From Bacteroidota bacterium (lineage in GTDB: Bacteria; Bacteroidota; Bacteroidia; Chitinophagales; Chitinophagaceae): 64,000 bases of DNA. Under the pieces are notes generated by a model that saw only the letters and a program-made list of their open reading frames with translations, ran no database searches and had not been told where the DNA came from. Position 1 is the stretch's first letter; every line of letters begins with the position of its first letter. Positions 50,198 through 59,690 of the stretch are shown here, piece after piece. Location: assembly GCA_016715505.1 (NCBI GenBank), contig JADJZY010000003.1:1-64000 (forward strand), in the 5' to 3' direction. The translations under genes and the position numbers were made by a program.

Positions 50198-52832
50198 TTA
50201 CTTTTTCTTCAATTCTTCGATTTGTTTTTGCAACTCTTCAATTAATGCTTGTTGCTCCTGAATGGCCTTGGTTAAGATCGGAACCATGGCGATATAATTA
50301 ATGCCTTTGTACTCCACAGCCTCCCCATCATCTTTACGTGCGGCACCATTTTCTACTAATTCGGGTAATACCGTTTCTAATTCCTGCGAAATGAATCCGT
50401 ATTGGGTTTTATCCGAAAATCCCATGTAAGGATATTCCTTCGTTTTCATTTCGTACAAGGATGGTTTCAACAGCATAATTTTATCCAGTGCGCTGGTCAT
50501 TGGGCGAATGTTTAATTTAAATTTTTTGTCTGATACCGCAGACCATGTGCCGGTGTAACCACCATTTCCCGGCATTAAAACCCATAGTTATTGATGCCAT
50601 TTTGTGCTTTACGCATACACCTACTGCATTGGTCCCTCCTGATCCGATAGAAGCAACACCAATGACAATCGTTATCCTTCGCAAGTTGCAACGACACCAT
50701 CCGTTGTGCTAACAAAACTTGAGTCTTTGGGGCATTGAAACGTAGCCCCATTTAGAGTAGTACCATATGTTGGTACACTATTCCACTTGTTGAGTAGCTG
50801 AACATCTAATTTTGCGCCTGGCGCATTGGTGCCAATACCGGTAAAATCGGATGACCTACCCAGAATGATACTATTACTTTTGTTGACCGTTGCGCTACTC
50901 CCTATGGCTGTAGCATAGGATAAAGATGCAGTGCTTAGATTGCTGTTTTGACCAATTAAAGTATATTTGAACCATTAACCCGGAGAAACCTGCATCTTCC
51001 CCAATACATGTATTGTTGGAAGTATTCGATATGCCGCTTCCTGCATCTTCCCCAATACAGGTATTTCTTAACCGCTAGTAATTGAGCTTCCGGATTGATT
51101 TCCAACCAGGGTATTTTGAGACCCTGTTAAAAGTCACTACTATACCCAATGGCTAGGTTATCTGCACCTGAATTGAGTACCATGGAGCCTACACCCCAAA
51201 TTATTGTCCTGAACTCAGTAACCGCATGGTTATTCACTCTAATTTGCAATGGATTGTTATCGCTGGTTCCAATGTAATGCGCCGATGTTGTTCCTGCATT
51301 CCCATTGATGCTCCATCCTGGGGTTGAGGTACCTGTTTCTACCAAAACGCCGTTCCATCAGATGCACTGGTTAAATATTTTTCCTGTAGCAGGTGATCCA
51401 CCACGGATTCTGATTTGCCCTTGATATCCTTGTTTGCGTCGTTGCTGTGGTGCCGATTCCCGACGCTTTGACTGTTGTCATCCAGAGTAATCACAACATT
51501 TGTTGAGGCCAGATTTACTGCATTTGGCCAAATAACATTTTTCCTTCTTCATTATTCCTATTACGAACCTCTGAACCATTTGCAAATCAAATACTTATTG
51601 TATCGGTGAATTCACCATAAGATGTCAGTCCAGTATTTGTATTAGAAAGACCCGGTCCAATATACACACGTGGCTGAGCATTTGGGGTTTGAGCGATAGA
51701 CATCACTCCATTTCCATTGACTCCAAAAGTTAAATCTCCATTTTCATAGTTGTATATACTTGCATCACTGGCAAATTGTTCAATCACCAATCCATCCGAA
51801 GAAGTATGTCCCGTCGCATTGTTCGTCAATCGTAAATCCATAGCATTCCCATCGGTATTGTTCAAATGAACTCTACTCACAGGTGCACTGTTTCCTCCAA
51901 TCCCTACATTCTCGGTTGCGAAGTCAGCATGGAATTTTAATTTGCTCGTACCGCCTTTGAATAAACTGATACCGGCATTACCCGCAGTACTGATTAAAAA
52001 ACGACCTAAGCCATCGCCTGAAGCTAGACCATTGTTTCCAAATGCCAGTAAAGTTCGCATAAGGATATAAGGTAGTAATACCAGCATATCCTCCGGCGTA
52101 GGTGCTTCCGTATTTGGTGAAAGTAGAATAGTTACTGGCACCATCGCTATACAAGGTAAAACGACCTGCACCTGTGGCACTTAAGTTTTGCATACGCATA
52201 TGCTCCAATACACTCGCACTGTTTTGATTGATATGTATTTTGGCGGTAGCGGCCGGTGAAGTCGTTCCTATACCGATGTTTGTTCCATTGTCAAATACCT
52301 GACTATTATAAATCGTATTGGCGGCTGTAAACTTGGTCAGAAAATTAACGGTGCCTGTTCCGGCTGCACTCGTTGATACGGCACCTGCGCGATCGCCACC
52401 TGCTGTTTCTTTAGCCATGCCTGCTTTATCGGCATAGATGGCATAAGGTACACTCAGCAATTGCGTTGTTCCGGCATCGGCATAGTTTGTACCCCCTTGT
52501 GGGTCTATCGCTACTTTGATGTATTTATTGCCGGTTTCCCATTTTACCTCTTTCATCGTTCCGGTGACTGCTGTTCCGTTTCCAATTTGTAAGGTGTACA
52601 AGCCAAACTCATTCGTCGTAATCGTTTGTACTTCTTCGTATTCAGGCGTGGTAGCATCAGCGGTTGGCAATACACTGAGTTTTATGCCCAGGGTTTGTTT
52701 GCCCATCGGATTGCCTTTGGTATCGCGGGCGATGCCTTGATAATTAAATTTTTGAGGCACCTGGGCTTTCAACAGCGCTGGGCTTCCGGCTAAAATTAAA
52801 CCGGTCAATAAAAGTTTAAGTGTTTGTTTCAT
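50198..52832 (-). pseudogene. Large fibre-like protein 4 with S74 domain, heavily frameshifted
   Basis: About 877 residues in outline. The head is as in proteins 2 and 3 (52832-51978). An extra A at 52050-52052, compared with paralogues, breaks the frame after TLYPYAN; the next frame (LLAFGNNGLASGDGLGRFL, FATENVGIGGNSAPVSRVHL) runs to 51587. Between 51587 and 50580 the frame breaks often, but pieces are readable: INGNAGTTSAHYIGTSDNNP, LAIGYSSDF, and two copies of NTCIGEDAG, the Gly-x-x-Ala-Gly head repeat known from trimeric adhesins. The C-terminal S74 domain (50198-50575) is intact: SDKKFKLNIRPM, YGFISQELETVLPELV, ending in a coiled coil. It may be a decayed gene, or a real gene in poor consensus. 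It is 38 bases downstream of T9SS copy B. Confidence 0.72.
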
Positions 52833-53330
52833 GTATACTGTATTTGTTTGTTTAAAAATGTGAGCATAAATTATTTGACTTTCTGTATTTTAAATGAAAA
52901 TTGTTCCTGAGCATCTTCAGCTACTAAGCCGCTTAACATCAGGTAATAAGTTCCTGCTGCCAGCGATTGTAATTCCAAACGAATTTTGTTATTCCCACTC
53001 ACTTGCTGATAGTTGCCTTTTAAAACAACCTTGCCCGTTGCATCAAACAATTGATAAGCGCAATCGGCTGTTTTATCGGCCTGCCATTCGGCATATACCA
53101 GATTATCGCTCGGATTTGGATAAACTTTTACCAGATTTTGCCATTGATTTAAATCGGAGGGACTGGTCGACTGACCCGATGCAGACTGATTCGCTTGCAA
53201 CAAACCCTGGGTGATGATAAAATTAGATTGGTGCTCGGTGCTGACTAAGGTCATTTCTCCGATGGAATAATCAAAGGTCATTCCATTGATCTTGGCGCTA
53301 TTGCCGCTTACATTCAAGGTGTTTTGGGCG
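51890..53330 (-). repeat. Long repeat block: T9SS copy B plus head of protein 4
   Basis: Partner of the block at 48300-49925. Outside it, the signal peptide on the right and the variable part of the fibre gene on the left are different. Confidence 0.75.
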
Positions 53331-53395
53331 TAAATTTCCGGAATTCCTACAGCCAGGAAAGCCAGGCCCAGTAAATAAATGAATTTCTTTTTCAT
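52871..53395 (-). CDS. Small secreted protein with T9SS C-terminal sorting domain (copy B)
   Basis: 174 residues. Signal peptide MKKKFIYLLGLAFLAVGIPE, then the same mature part as copy A from QNTLNVSGNSAKING to the end, with only a few substitutions (for example NQSASGQ for DQSVSGQ, QQVSGNN for QQLSGNN). T9SS sorting domain as in copy A. Sequence identity to copy A begins at the signal-peptide junction and runs through the stop codon and into the following fibre gene, so this is a duplicated or gene-converted block. It is first in the leftward array; about 230 bases to its right hold no gene. Confidence 0.87.
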   Translation of the reverse strand: MKKKFIYLLGLAFLAVGIPEIYAQNTLNVSGNSAKINGMTFDYSIGEMTLVSTEHQSNFIITQGLLQANQSASGQSTSPSDLNQWQNLVKVYPNPSDNLVYAEWQADKTADCAYQLFDATGKVVLKGNYQQVSGNNKIRLELQSLAAGTYYLMLSGLVAEDAQEQFSFKIQKVK

Positions 53396-53629
53396 ATCTG
53401 TCTTGTTTTAAAAACAAAATTACCGGATGACTTCCGGTGTGAGATTTGAGAATGAGAATTCGGTTGCTTTTAATGAGTATTTGGCTGTTTGGGTAAGAAT
53501 CTGGTCAATTGAATGTTGCAACCAATATTTTAACAAAGAACTTTCCGAAACCGATTGTCAGATAAAAGTTCATTCATCCACCAATCGGATTTTCAAAGTA
53601 GGGTTTATCTGTAAAATATTTCTGCTTTC

Positions 53630-53974
53630 CTAGTCCTCGAAGTAAGCGATAATATGCTGCTTGAGCATGATTTCCTGATTACTCAAACTTTGCTCAGGAG
53701 GTGTTTCAACCATTTTATAATGCGGCCATCCGTCTGCATCATGTCCATCGTATTCGTAATAACCGCTTTGCGATAATAAGGCACAGGTAGCGACATGCAT
53801 CAAATCCTGCTTTTGTTCCTTAGTAAATGGTTTTTCAGGTACCCGCCCTAATTCATTCATGCCAATCAAATAAAGAATCGCTTCCATGTCCGGTTTTTTT
53901 CCAAAACGCTCTACCATCATTCGCTCAATCGCCAACCACTTTTCTTTAAATTCAATTTCTTCCAGAAAATTCAT
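53630..53974 (-). CDS. Conserved Bacteroidota hypothetical protein
   Basis: About 114 residues from the ATG at 53972-53974 (MNFLEEIEFKEKWLAIERMM); the frame opens 12 codons earlier. It reads GKKPDMEAILYLIGMNELGR, then FTKEQKQDLMHVATCALLSQ and GYYEYDGHDADGWPHYK. I recognise this as a soluble family common in the phylum, without a known role. No signal peptide. It is alone between the array and a divergent exported protein. Confidence 0.75.
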   Translation of the reverse strand: MNFLEEIEFKEKWLAIERMMVERFGKKPDMEAILYLIGMNELGRVPEKPFTKEQKQDLMHVATCALLSQSGYYEYDGHDADGWPHYKMVETPPEQSLSNQEIMLKQHIIAYFED

Positions 53975-54080
53975 TTTGCAAAAATACCCGTATTCATGTG
54001 ATATGCCCACGAAATGATGTAATTTTCAACCCGTACCGACCTCATTTTACTTTAGCATTCCTTCAATCGATATCCGCTCC

Positions 54081-54917
54081 ATGAAATATTTTTTTCTTAT
54101 CCTTTTTTCTCTCACACTGATTCAGGCACAGGCTCAATTTGCCTTCGAACTCAAAGTAACCTTCGCTTCCCGCATTCAAAATTCCGATCAATATTCCGTG
54201 AGTGGTACCCTCCTGAGTGGACGTATCGAAAATGGCAAAACTTATTATCTGGAAAATGGTTCAAAAATTGAAGTCAAAAACCTGATGTCTTCCAAAACTG
54301 CCACTTCTGTTCCGGTTGCATCTGCACCTGAAGGTGTTTCGGTAGGTATCATCAGCAAGGATTATGAACCCGAATCCCGAATGATTCTCAAAGGAATCAG
54401 TACCCGACCCGTTTATGGAGGCAGTAGTGTTTCCGGGCGTATCGACAAAGCACCTGAAGGGGTATTAAAATGTAAACTCAACGGGAGGATGTTTGAAGCC
54501 ATGAGCGTGAGCCGACCCGTTTTAATACGCAACGCAAATATGCTGGATATGTTTTTTTTGGCCGAAGACCAATCTGTCATTTGGTTACAAATCAATGGCT
54601 TTTCGGATATCCGCGAAACACCCCATAAATGCAGCTCCGATACCAGCCAAAAAGAGTATAGTCTGCTTTGCAAAGTGGCCTATATGCCCAAGGGTTACCG
54701 CCCAACAGATATGCCCATGAATTATGTTGCTTTCGAAGACTTTAAAGGCAATGCGGGCATTGTTATCACCAGTCTGGACCGATATCGAAAAAAGATCTCC
54801 TTAGAGTTTTCAGGCATCCTGCGACCCAATGCCAAAATGCTGGAACAAAAACCAGAAGCCGGGTTGTTCTATATCACCGAAGGCCGGGTAGACCATATCA
54901 GCTGGGATGAATTTTAA
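54081..54917 (+). CDS. Exported protein with an EF-Tu domain-2-like beta-barrel segment
   Basis: 278 residues. Signal peptide MKYFFLILFSLTLIQAQAQ. The N-terminal part (about residues 25-105) looks like the second domain of EF-Tu-type GTPases: YSVSGTLLSGRIENGKTYYL, then IEVKNLMSSKTATSV, PEGVSVGIISKDYEPESRMI. There is no GTPase domain. The rest, to residue 278, has no motif I know. The end overlaps the end of the convergent DUF502 gene by four bases. A TACTTTAG box about 30 bases before the start fits a promoter weakly. Fold assignment is by eye. Confidence 0.6.
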   Translation: MKYFFLILFSLTLIQAQAQFAFELKVTFASRIQNSDQYSVSGTLLSGRIENGKTYYLENGSKIEVKNLMSSKTATSVPVASAPEGVSVGIISKDYEPESRMILKGISTRPVYGGSSVSGRIDKAPEGVLKCKLNGRMFEAMSVSRPVLIRNANMLDMFFLAEDQSVIWLQINGFSDIRETPHKCSSDTSQKEYSLLCKVAYMPKGYRPTDMPMNYVAFEDFKGNAGIVITSLDRYRKKISLEFSGILRPNAKMLEQKPEAGLFYITEGRVDHISWDEF

Positions 54918-55513
54918 TCCTTCATCCGTTTAAGCTTTTTGCCTTCTTCATCATCTCCATAACCTGCCATACCGCCACTCACAGCCATCTTCATCGCATC
55001 AGAAGGATTCATGTCCAAGGGCAAAACATCTTCGGCTTGTACGATATACATAAATCCACTCACCGCGTAGGAATGGGGCATATACACAGCAACCCGACCG
55101 GGCATATTCAGTTTACTTAAATCAGTCTGGGTAATAAAACCAATCTGCCGGATTTCAGGCTCCTTGCGAACCCGAACCATCACTGGTTTGTTGAATTTTT
55201 TCTTATCCCCCATAAAACTCTCCACCACTTCCTTCACCGAGGTATAAATAAATTTTAAAAACGGTGTTCGCTCCAGAATGCCATCAAAAAAACCAATCAG
55301 AAATTTCCAAACAAAAAAAGTGGACCCCAACCAACCAATGACAATCAAGGAAGCAATCACGACCAAAAATCCTAATCCACGCGGCAAATTGGGGATTTTT
55401 GTATCTACAAAGTCAAAAATAGAATAGGCCGCCCATCCGGTAATCGCAATCGGCGATATGATGATGATGCCCTGAAAAAAATATCGAAGTACAAGGGCAG
55501 CTATTTTTCGCAT
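54914..55513 (-). CDS. DUF502-family membrane protein
   Basis: About 199 residues from the ATG at 55511-55513 (MRKIAALVLRYFFQGIIIIS). Two N-terminal membrane helices (GIIIISPIAITGWAAYSIF, GLGFLVVIASLIVIGWLGS) and the DUF502 signatures FLKFIYTSVKEVVESF, TDLSKLNMPGRVAVYMPHSY and PLDMNPSDAMKMAVSGG. DUF502 proteins occur widely in bacteria and plants (COV-like) without an assigned reaction. Ends head-on with the plus-strand gene to its left. Confidence 0.85.
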   Translation of the reverse strand: MRKIAALVLRYFFQGIIIISPIAITGWAAYSIFDFVDTKIPNLPRGLGFLVVIASLIVIGWLGSTFFVWKFLIGFFDGILERTPFLKFIYTSVKEVVESFMGDKKKFNKPVMVRVRKEPEIRQIGFITQTDLSKLNMPGRVAVYMPHSYAVSGFMYIVQAEDVLPLDMNPSDAMKMAVSGGMAGYGDDEEGKKLKRMKD

Positions 55514-55696
55514 GCCGCAAAGATACATCGGGAAATCACGCTCCCATGACTCATTTTCCCGCTCCCTGCATTTTTCGACTTATATTTAGGGCTGATGAAA
55601 TCCTACCACCAGCCGTTTTAATGCGTTAAAATGGTTGTATAAAAAGATTCAACGGTTTCGTATAACAAAACAACCTCATTAATCGTCTTAATGACC

Positions 55697-56122
55697 ATGA
55701 AATTTTTTATACTACCCCTTTTTTTGCTCATCGCTTCTTGCACTTGCCGCGATGTATTTTGCGTCGACAGTATGCAGCTGATTGTTGAATTTCCCGGATA
55801 CAGCTCCAACGAAATCCAGCAATCCGTTTTTTATAAATACAAACAAGGAACTTCATTTGCCCAGGCTGAGGATAGTCTTCAAGGTGTTCATTTTCTGAAT
55901 GCCAACAATCAAGCCCAGCTTGTTTCTCCTTATTTCGACTATCGCATCCATATTTCCGGACGGGATGTATTCATCAGCAATCTCCGTTTTGATATCAGCT
56001 CCACACGCGTATGCGGATTTGGTAAAAGAATAGACCCCGCTACCTGCCCTTTGGTAGATGATTATACCGTGAGCGGATTCCAAACCAGTCAGCGTGGTGA
56101 CACCATCAGCATCACCAAATAA
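55697..56122 (+). CDS. Small lipoprotein of unknown function
   Basis: About 141 residues from the ATG at 55697. Signal MKFFILPLFLLIASC with lipobox, followed by three more cysteines within nine residues (CTCRDVFCVD). The remaining beta-rich part has no recognised domain. It lies 48 bases upstream of the TonB-dependent receptor in the same direction, so it may belong to that uptake system. Confidence 0.65.
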   Translation: MKFFILPLFLLIASCTCRDVFCVDSMQLIVEFPGYSSNEIQQSVFYKYKQGTSFAQAEDSLQGVHFLNANNQAQLVSPYFDYRIHISGRDVFISNLRFDISSTRVCGFGKRIDPATCPLVDDYTVSGFQTSQRGDTISITK

Positions 56123-56170
56123 TTTGGGTTTTTTACAATATCTCTACATTCATTTCGTTTCATTCCACCC

Positions 56171-58458
56171 ATGATGAATAAACATATTCTTTTTATCACC
56201 ATCTTCTTGCTTTCCTTATCCGCAACTGCCCAAAAAATTACACTGAGTGGATATGTGAGTGATGCAAAATCCGGCGAACGCCTCATTGGCGCAACCGTTT
56301 ATATTCCTTCGCTGCAAATCGGAACCCGCAGCAATAACTATGGTTTTTATTCCCTCACCCTGGAGACTCAAACGCAAAACAGAGAGGTGCTCGCTTCTTA
56401 TTTGGGATATGTAAATGGCAAAGATTCCCTGTTACTCAATAAGGACCTGAACATCGATTTCAAATTATCTGCCAGTAAAGAACTGAAAGAAGTTGTGGTT
56501 AAATCTAATAAAAGCCAGCGCATTGAAGAGAACACCCAAATGAGCAGCATCTCCATCCCGATTGAAACCATTAAAAAATTACCGGCATTTATGGGTGAAG
56601 TGGATATCCTGAAATCACTCCAATTACTTCCGGGTATTCAGGCAGGTGGCGAAGGACAAAATGGGCTGTATGTTCGCGGGGGCGGGCCCGATCAAAACCT
56701 GATTTTACTCGATGGAGTACCCGTATATAATGCCAGCCATTTGTTTGGTTTTTTCAGTGTATTTAATGCCGATGCCGTCAGCAGCGTTGAAGTTACAAAG
56801 GCGGTTTTCCGGCCCGTTATGGAGGTCGGCTCAGTTCGGTCATCGACATTCGTATGAAGGAAGGAACCAAAAGTGGAGGCATTCATGGTAACCTGGGTAT
56901 GGGTCTCATCTCCAGTCGTCTGATGCTGGAAGGCCCTTTTGGAAAAAAGAATAAGAACGGCAGTTGGATGATCAGCGGTCGGCGCACCTATATCGACCTG
57001 ATCACTACCCCGCTCATCAAAGCAGCCTCTGGAGGAACCGGAACAGGTGGTTATTACTTCTGGGACCTGAATGCCAAAGCCAATTATAAACTCGGTAAAC
57101 GCGACCATCTTTACCTGAGCGCTTATACCGGTAAGGATAAGTTTTCTGCCAAAGGTTTCGAAAACAAAAAGGAAGTATTCCGGGCCGATATCAATTGGGG
57201 CAATCTCACTTCCATGTTGCGCTGGAACCATGAATTCAACAATAAACTGTTTGGCAACCTCACCGCCACCTACAGTCGTTACCAGTTTGAAGTAGGTAGT
57301 AAAATCAGTTCGGTATTTGGCGGACAAACATCCACTTTTTCAGCCTTGTACAAATCAGGTATTTATGATGTAGGTCTCAAATATGATCTCGATTTTATTC
57401 CTACTCCAAAACACTATATCAAAGCAGGCATTGGCGTTACTTATCATACTTTTAAACCAGGTGCCATCACGCTTAAAAACTCCGATCTCCCAACCGACAA
57501 TATCGATACCACTTACAATATCAGTAAAGTACCCGAGTTCGACATTTATATCGAAGATGATATTGAAATCACGAAAAAACTGAAAGCCAATATTGGTGTG
57601 CACGCCTCCGCCTTTAAAACCACGGCCAATTTTTACCCCTCTATTCAACCCCGCCTCTCTGCCCGGTATTTACTTCAACCATCCTGGAGCCTGAAAGCCA
57701 GCTTCTGCACCATGACCCAATTCATTCATCTGCTCACCAATAATGGCATTGGTTTACCCACCGATTTATGGGTGCCGGTAACGGATAAAATCAAACCCAT
57801 GCAAAGTATGCAAGGTGCCGTGGGTATTGCCCACACCATTCGCGACCAATACGAATTCAGCGCCGAAGCTTATTACAAAACCATGAATAACATCATTGAA
57901 TATAAAGATGGCAGCAGTTTCCTCAACAGCAATCAAAGCTGGGAGGACAAAGTAGAAATGGGCAAAGGGTGGAGTTATGGCGGGGAGTTATTTCTGCAGA
58001 AAAAAACAGGCCGTCTCACCGGCATGGTAGGTTATACACTAAGCTGGACCAATCGGCAATTTCCCACCATCAATTCAGGTAAAATTTTTCCGTATAAATA
58101 CGACCGCCGCCACGATTTTAAAATCGCTGCTGTTTATGAAATCAGTAAACGCATCGAAATTTCCGGCGATTGGGTATATGGTTCCGGCAATGCCATTTCC
58201 ATGCCATTATACAAATACAACGCCGCACCCATTATCGATATTTATCAGGGCAGTATGTGGGGCGGGCAAACCATTTATCATTATGGCGAACGAAATAATT
58301 ACCGCATGATGGCTTATCACCGTCTAGACCTGGGTGTAAACTTTCACAAAACCACCAAACGCGGTTTCGAGCGTACCTGGAACATTAGTATCTATAATGC
58401 CTACAGTCGAAAAAATCCTTACTTCATTTATCCAAGCAACGACGATGCAGGGCAATGA
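56171..58458 (+). CDS. TonB-dependent receptor with carboxypeptidase-like N-terminal domain, frameshifted
   Basis: About 762 residues. Outer-membrane transporter energised by TonB. Signal peptide MNKHILFITIFLLSLSATAQ; then a carboxypeptidase-regulatory-like domain (GYVSDAKSGERLIGATVYIP, about residues 25-100); then the plug (EVDILKSLQLLPGIQAGGEG, LYVRGGGPDQNLILLDGVPV); then the beta-barrel, whose last strands end NPYFIYPSNDDAGQ. The frame breaks near 56798-56802; one more G restores VTKGGFPARYGGRLSSVIDI. The following DUF4249 lipoprotein is its usual partner. Substrate unknown. Not a full-length SusC (about 1000 residues). Confidence 0.88.
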
Positions 58459-58524
58459 TATTTTTAAACAGGTTTCGTTGTTTCCCATTTTGCCTTCCTT
58501 TTCTTATAACCTCAAATTCTAAGC

Positions 58525-59436
58525 ATGCGCAATATCCTTTTTAATATCATCATACTTTTGGGCCTGCTCTTTCTGAGTGCCTGTGAAAAAGCATTTAATA
58601 CAGTGATTGATATCGGCGTGGATCATACCCCGATGACGGCAATCAGCATCACCAATAGTACCATACAACAGGCCTTTAAAGGCAGCATCACCGCCACTCG
58701 AGCCATTACCGGTCCGCCACAAGGTACAGATGTGATCGCCGATGCGGATGTCAAAATATACGAAAACGGAATCCTGCGCGATAGTATGTTATACGATGCA
58801 TTGGATTTAAACTACCTCTCTACACAATCCAATTGGCTCAATGGCAGCACGTATCGCCTCGTCGTGAAGGCATCCGGCAAAGCCACCATTGAAGCTGAAG
58901 ATCAGATGCCTATTCTTGTCAAACCACTGCAAGTGAATCGGATACCAAACGCCAAAACATTTGTTTTGCCCGAATTCGATAATCAAAGTGTACTCTGCGA
59001 CGAAATATCTTTTATCATTCCTGATGTAGCCGGCCAAAAAGATTATTATAGTCTTGAAATTAGAGGCAGTGTGCAGGGGCAAAATTTTAATGTCAATCTC
59101 ATTTGCAACGATGCCGAAGTAGAAAGCGCTATCGACAACGAAGACCCCACCTCGGGCAGTACTTTACGGTATGGCTCATTATATATCCGCGATGATTTGT
59201 TTCAGGATGGCCAGAAAAAAGTTGTGCTTTATATACCTGCAACACCCTTTAATCAAGGCGATTATGAACTGCACTTTCATCACATCTCCGAAAATTTTTA
59301 TAAATACTCCCGCAGTTATGAACTCTACCTCAACACTCAGGGCAATCCTTTCAGTGAGCCGGTGCAAGTACACAGCAACGTAAAAAATGGAGCGGGCATT
59401 TTTGCTTTAAAACAATCCTTCGTGCAAAACTTATAA
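58525..59436 (+). CDS. DUF4249 lipoprotein
   Basis: 303 residues. Lipoprotein signal MRNILFNIIILLGLLFLSAC. DUF4249 features: EKAFNTVIDIGVDHTPMTAI at the mature start, ADADVKIYENGILRDS, GSTYRLVVKASGKATIEAED, and the conserved C-terminal YELHFHHISENFYKYSRSYE. Proteins of this family are typically encoded right after a TonB-dependent receptor and are thought to assist its substrate uptake, as SusD does for SusC. Gap to the receptor: 66 bases. Confidence 0.87.
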   Translation: MRNILFNIIILLGLLFLSACEKAFNTVIDIGVDHTPMTAISITNSTIQQAFKGSITATRAITGPPQGTDVIADADVKIYENGILRDSMLYDALDLNYLSTQSNWLNGSTYRLVVKASGKATIEAEDQMPILVKPLQVNRIPNAKTFVLPEFDNQSVLCDEISFIIPDVAGQKDYYSLEIRGSVQGQNFNVNLICNDAEVESAIDNEDPTSGSTLRYGSLYIRDDLFQDGQKKVVLYIPATPFNQGDYELHFHHISENFYKYSRSYELYLNTQGNPFSEPVQVHSNVKNGAGIFALKQSFVQNL

Positions 59437-59690
59437 AATTGTTGGGCAGCACATCGGCAGAGTATGAGGCTTCCTTCATCTCCCCCTTCTCGCGCAGGGC
59501 CCACGTGCGGGCTACCTCCCCTGAGCGCCTAGGATAATCAGCAAGCCCTACTTAATGATCCGAGTCCCGTTGTTCGCACTGCACGGCACTTTGCTACTAC
59601 CGGGGCTGAAATGATGTTGGCTGCCCTGAGTAAACTTCGCTGTGGAAGGATTGAATAACTAGCGGTTCTGCTCATGAAATCAGTCCCGTG

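Noticed and set aside
59437..59690. Possible small gene or insertion-sequence remnant between DUF4249 and sdaA
   Set aside because: The stretch is GC-richer than its surroundings but has no open frame of useful length, no terminal repeats and no transposase similarity that I can see.
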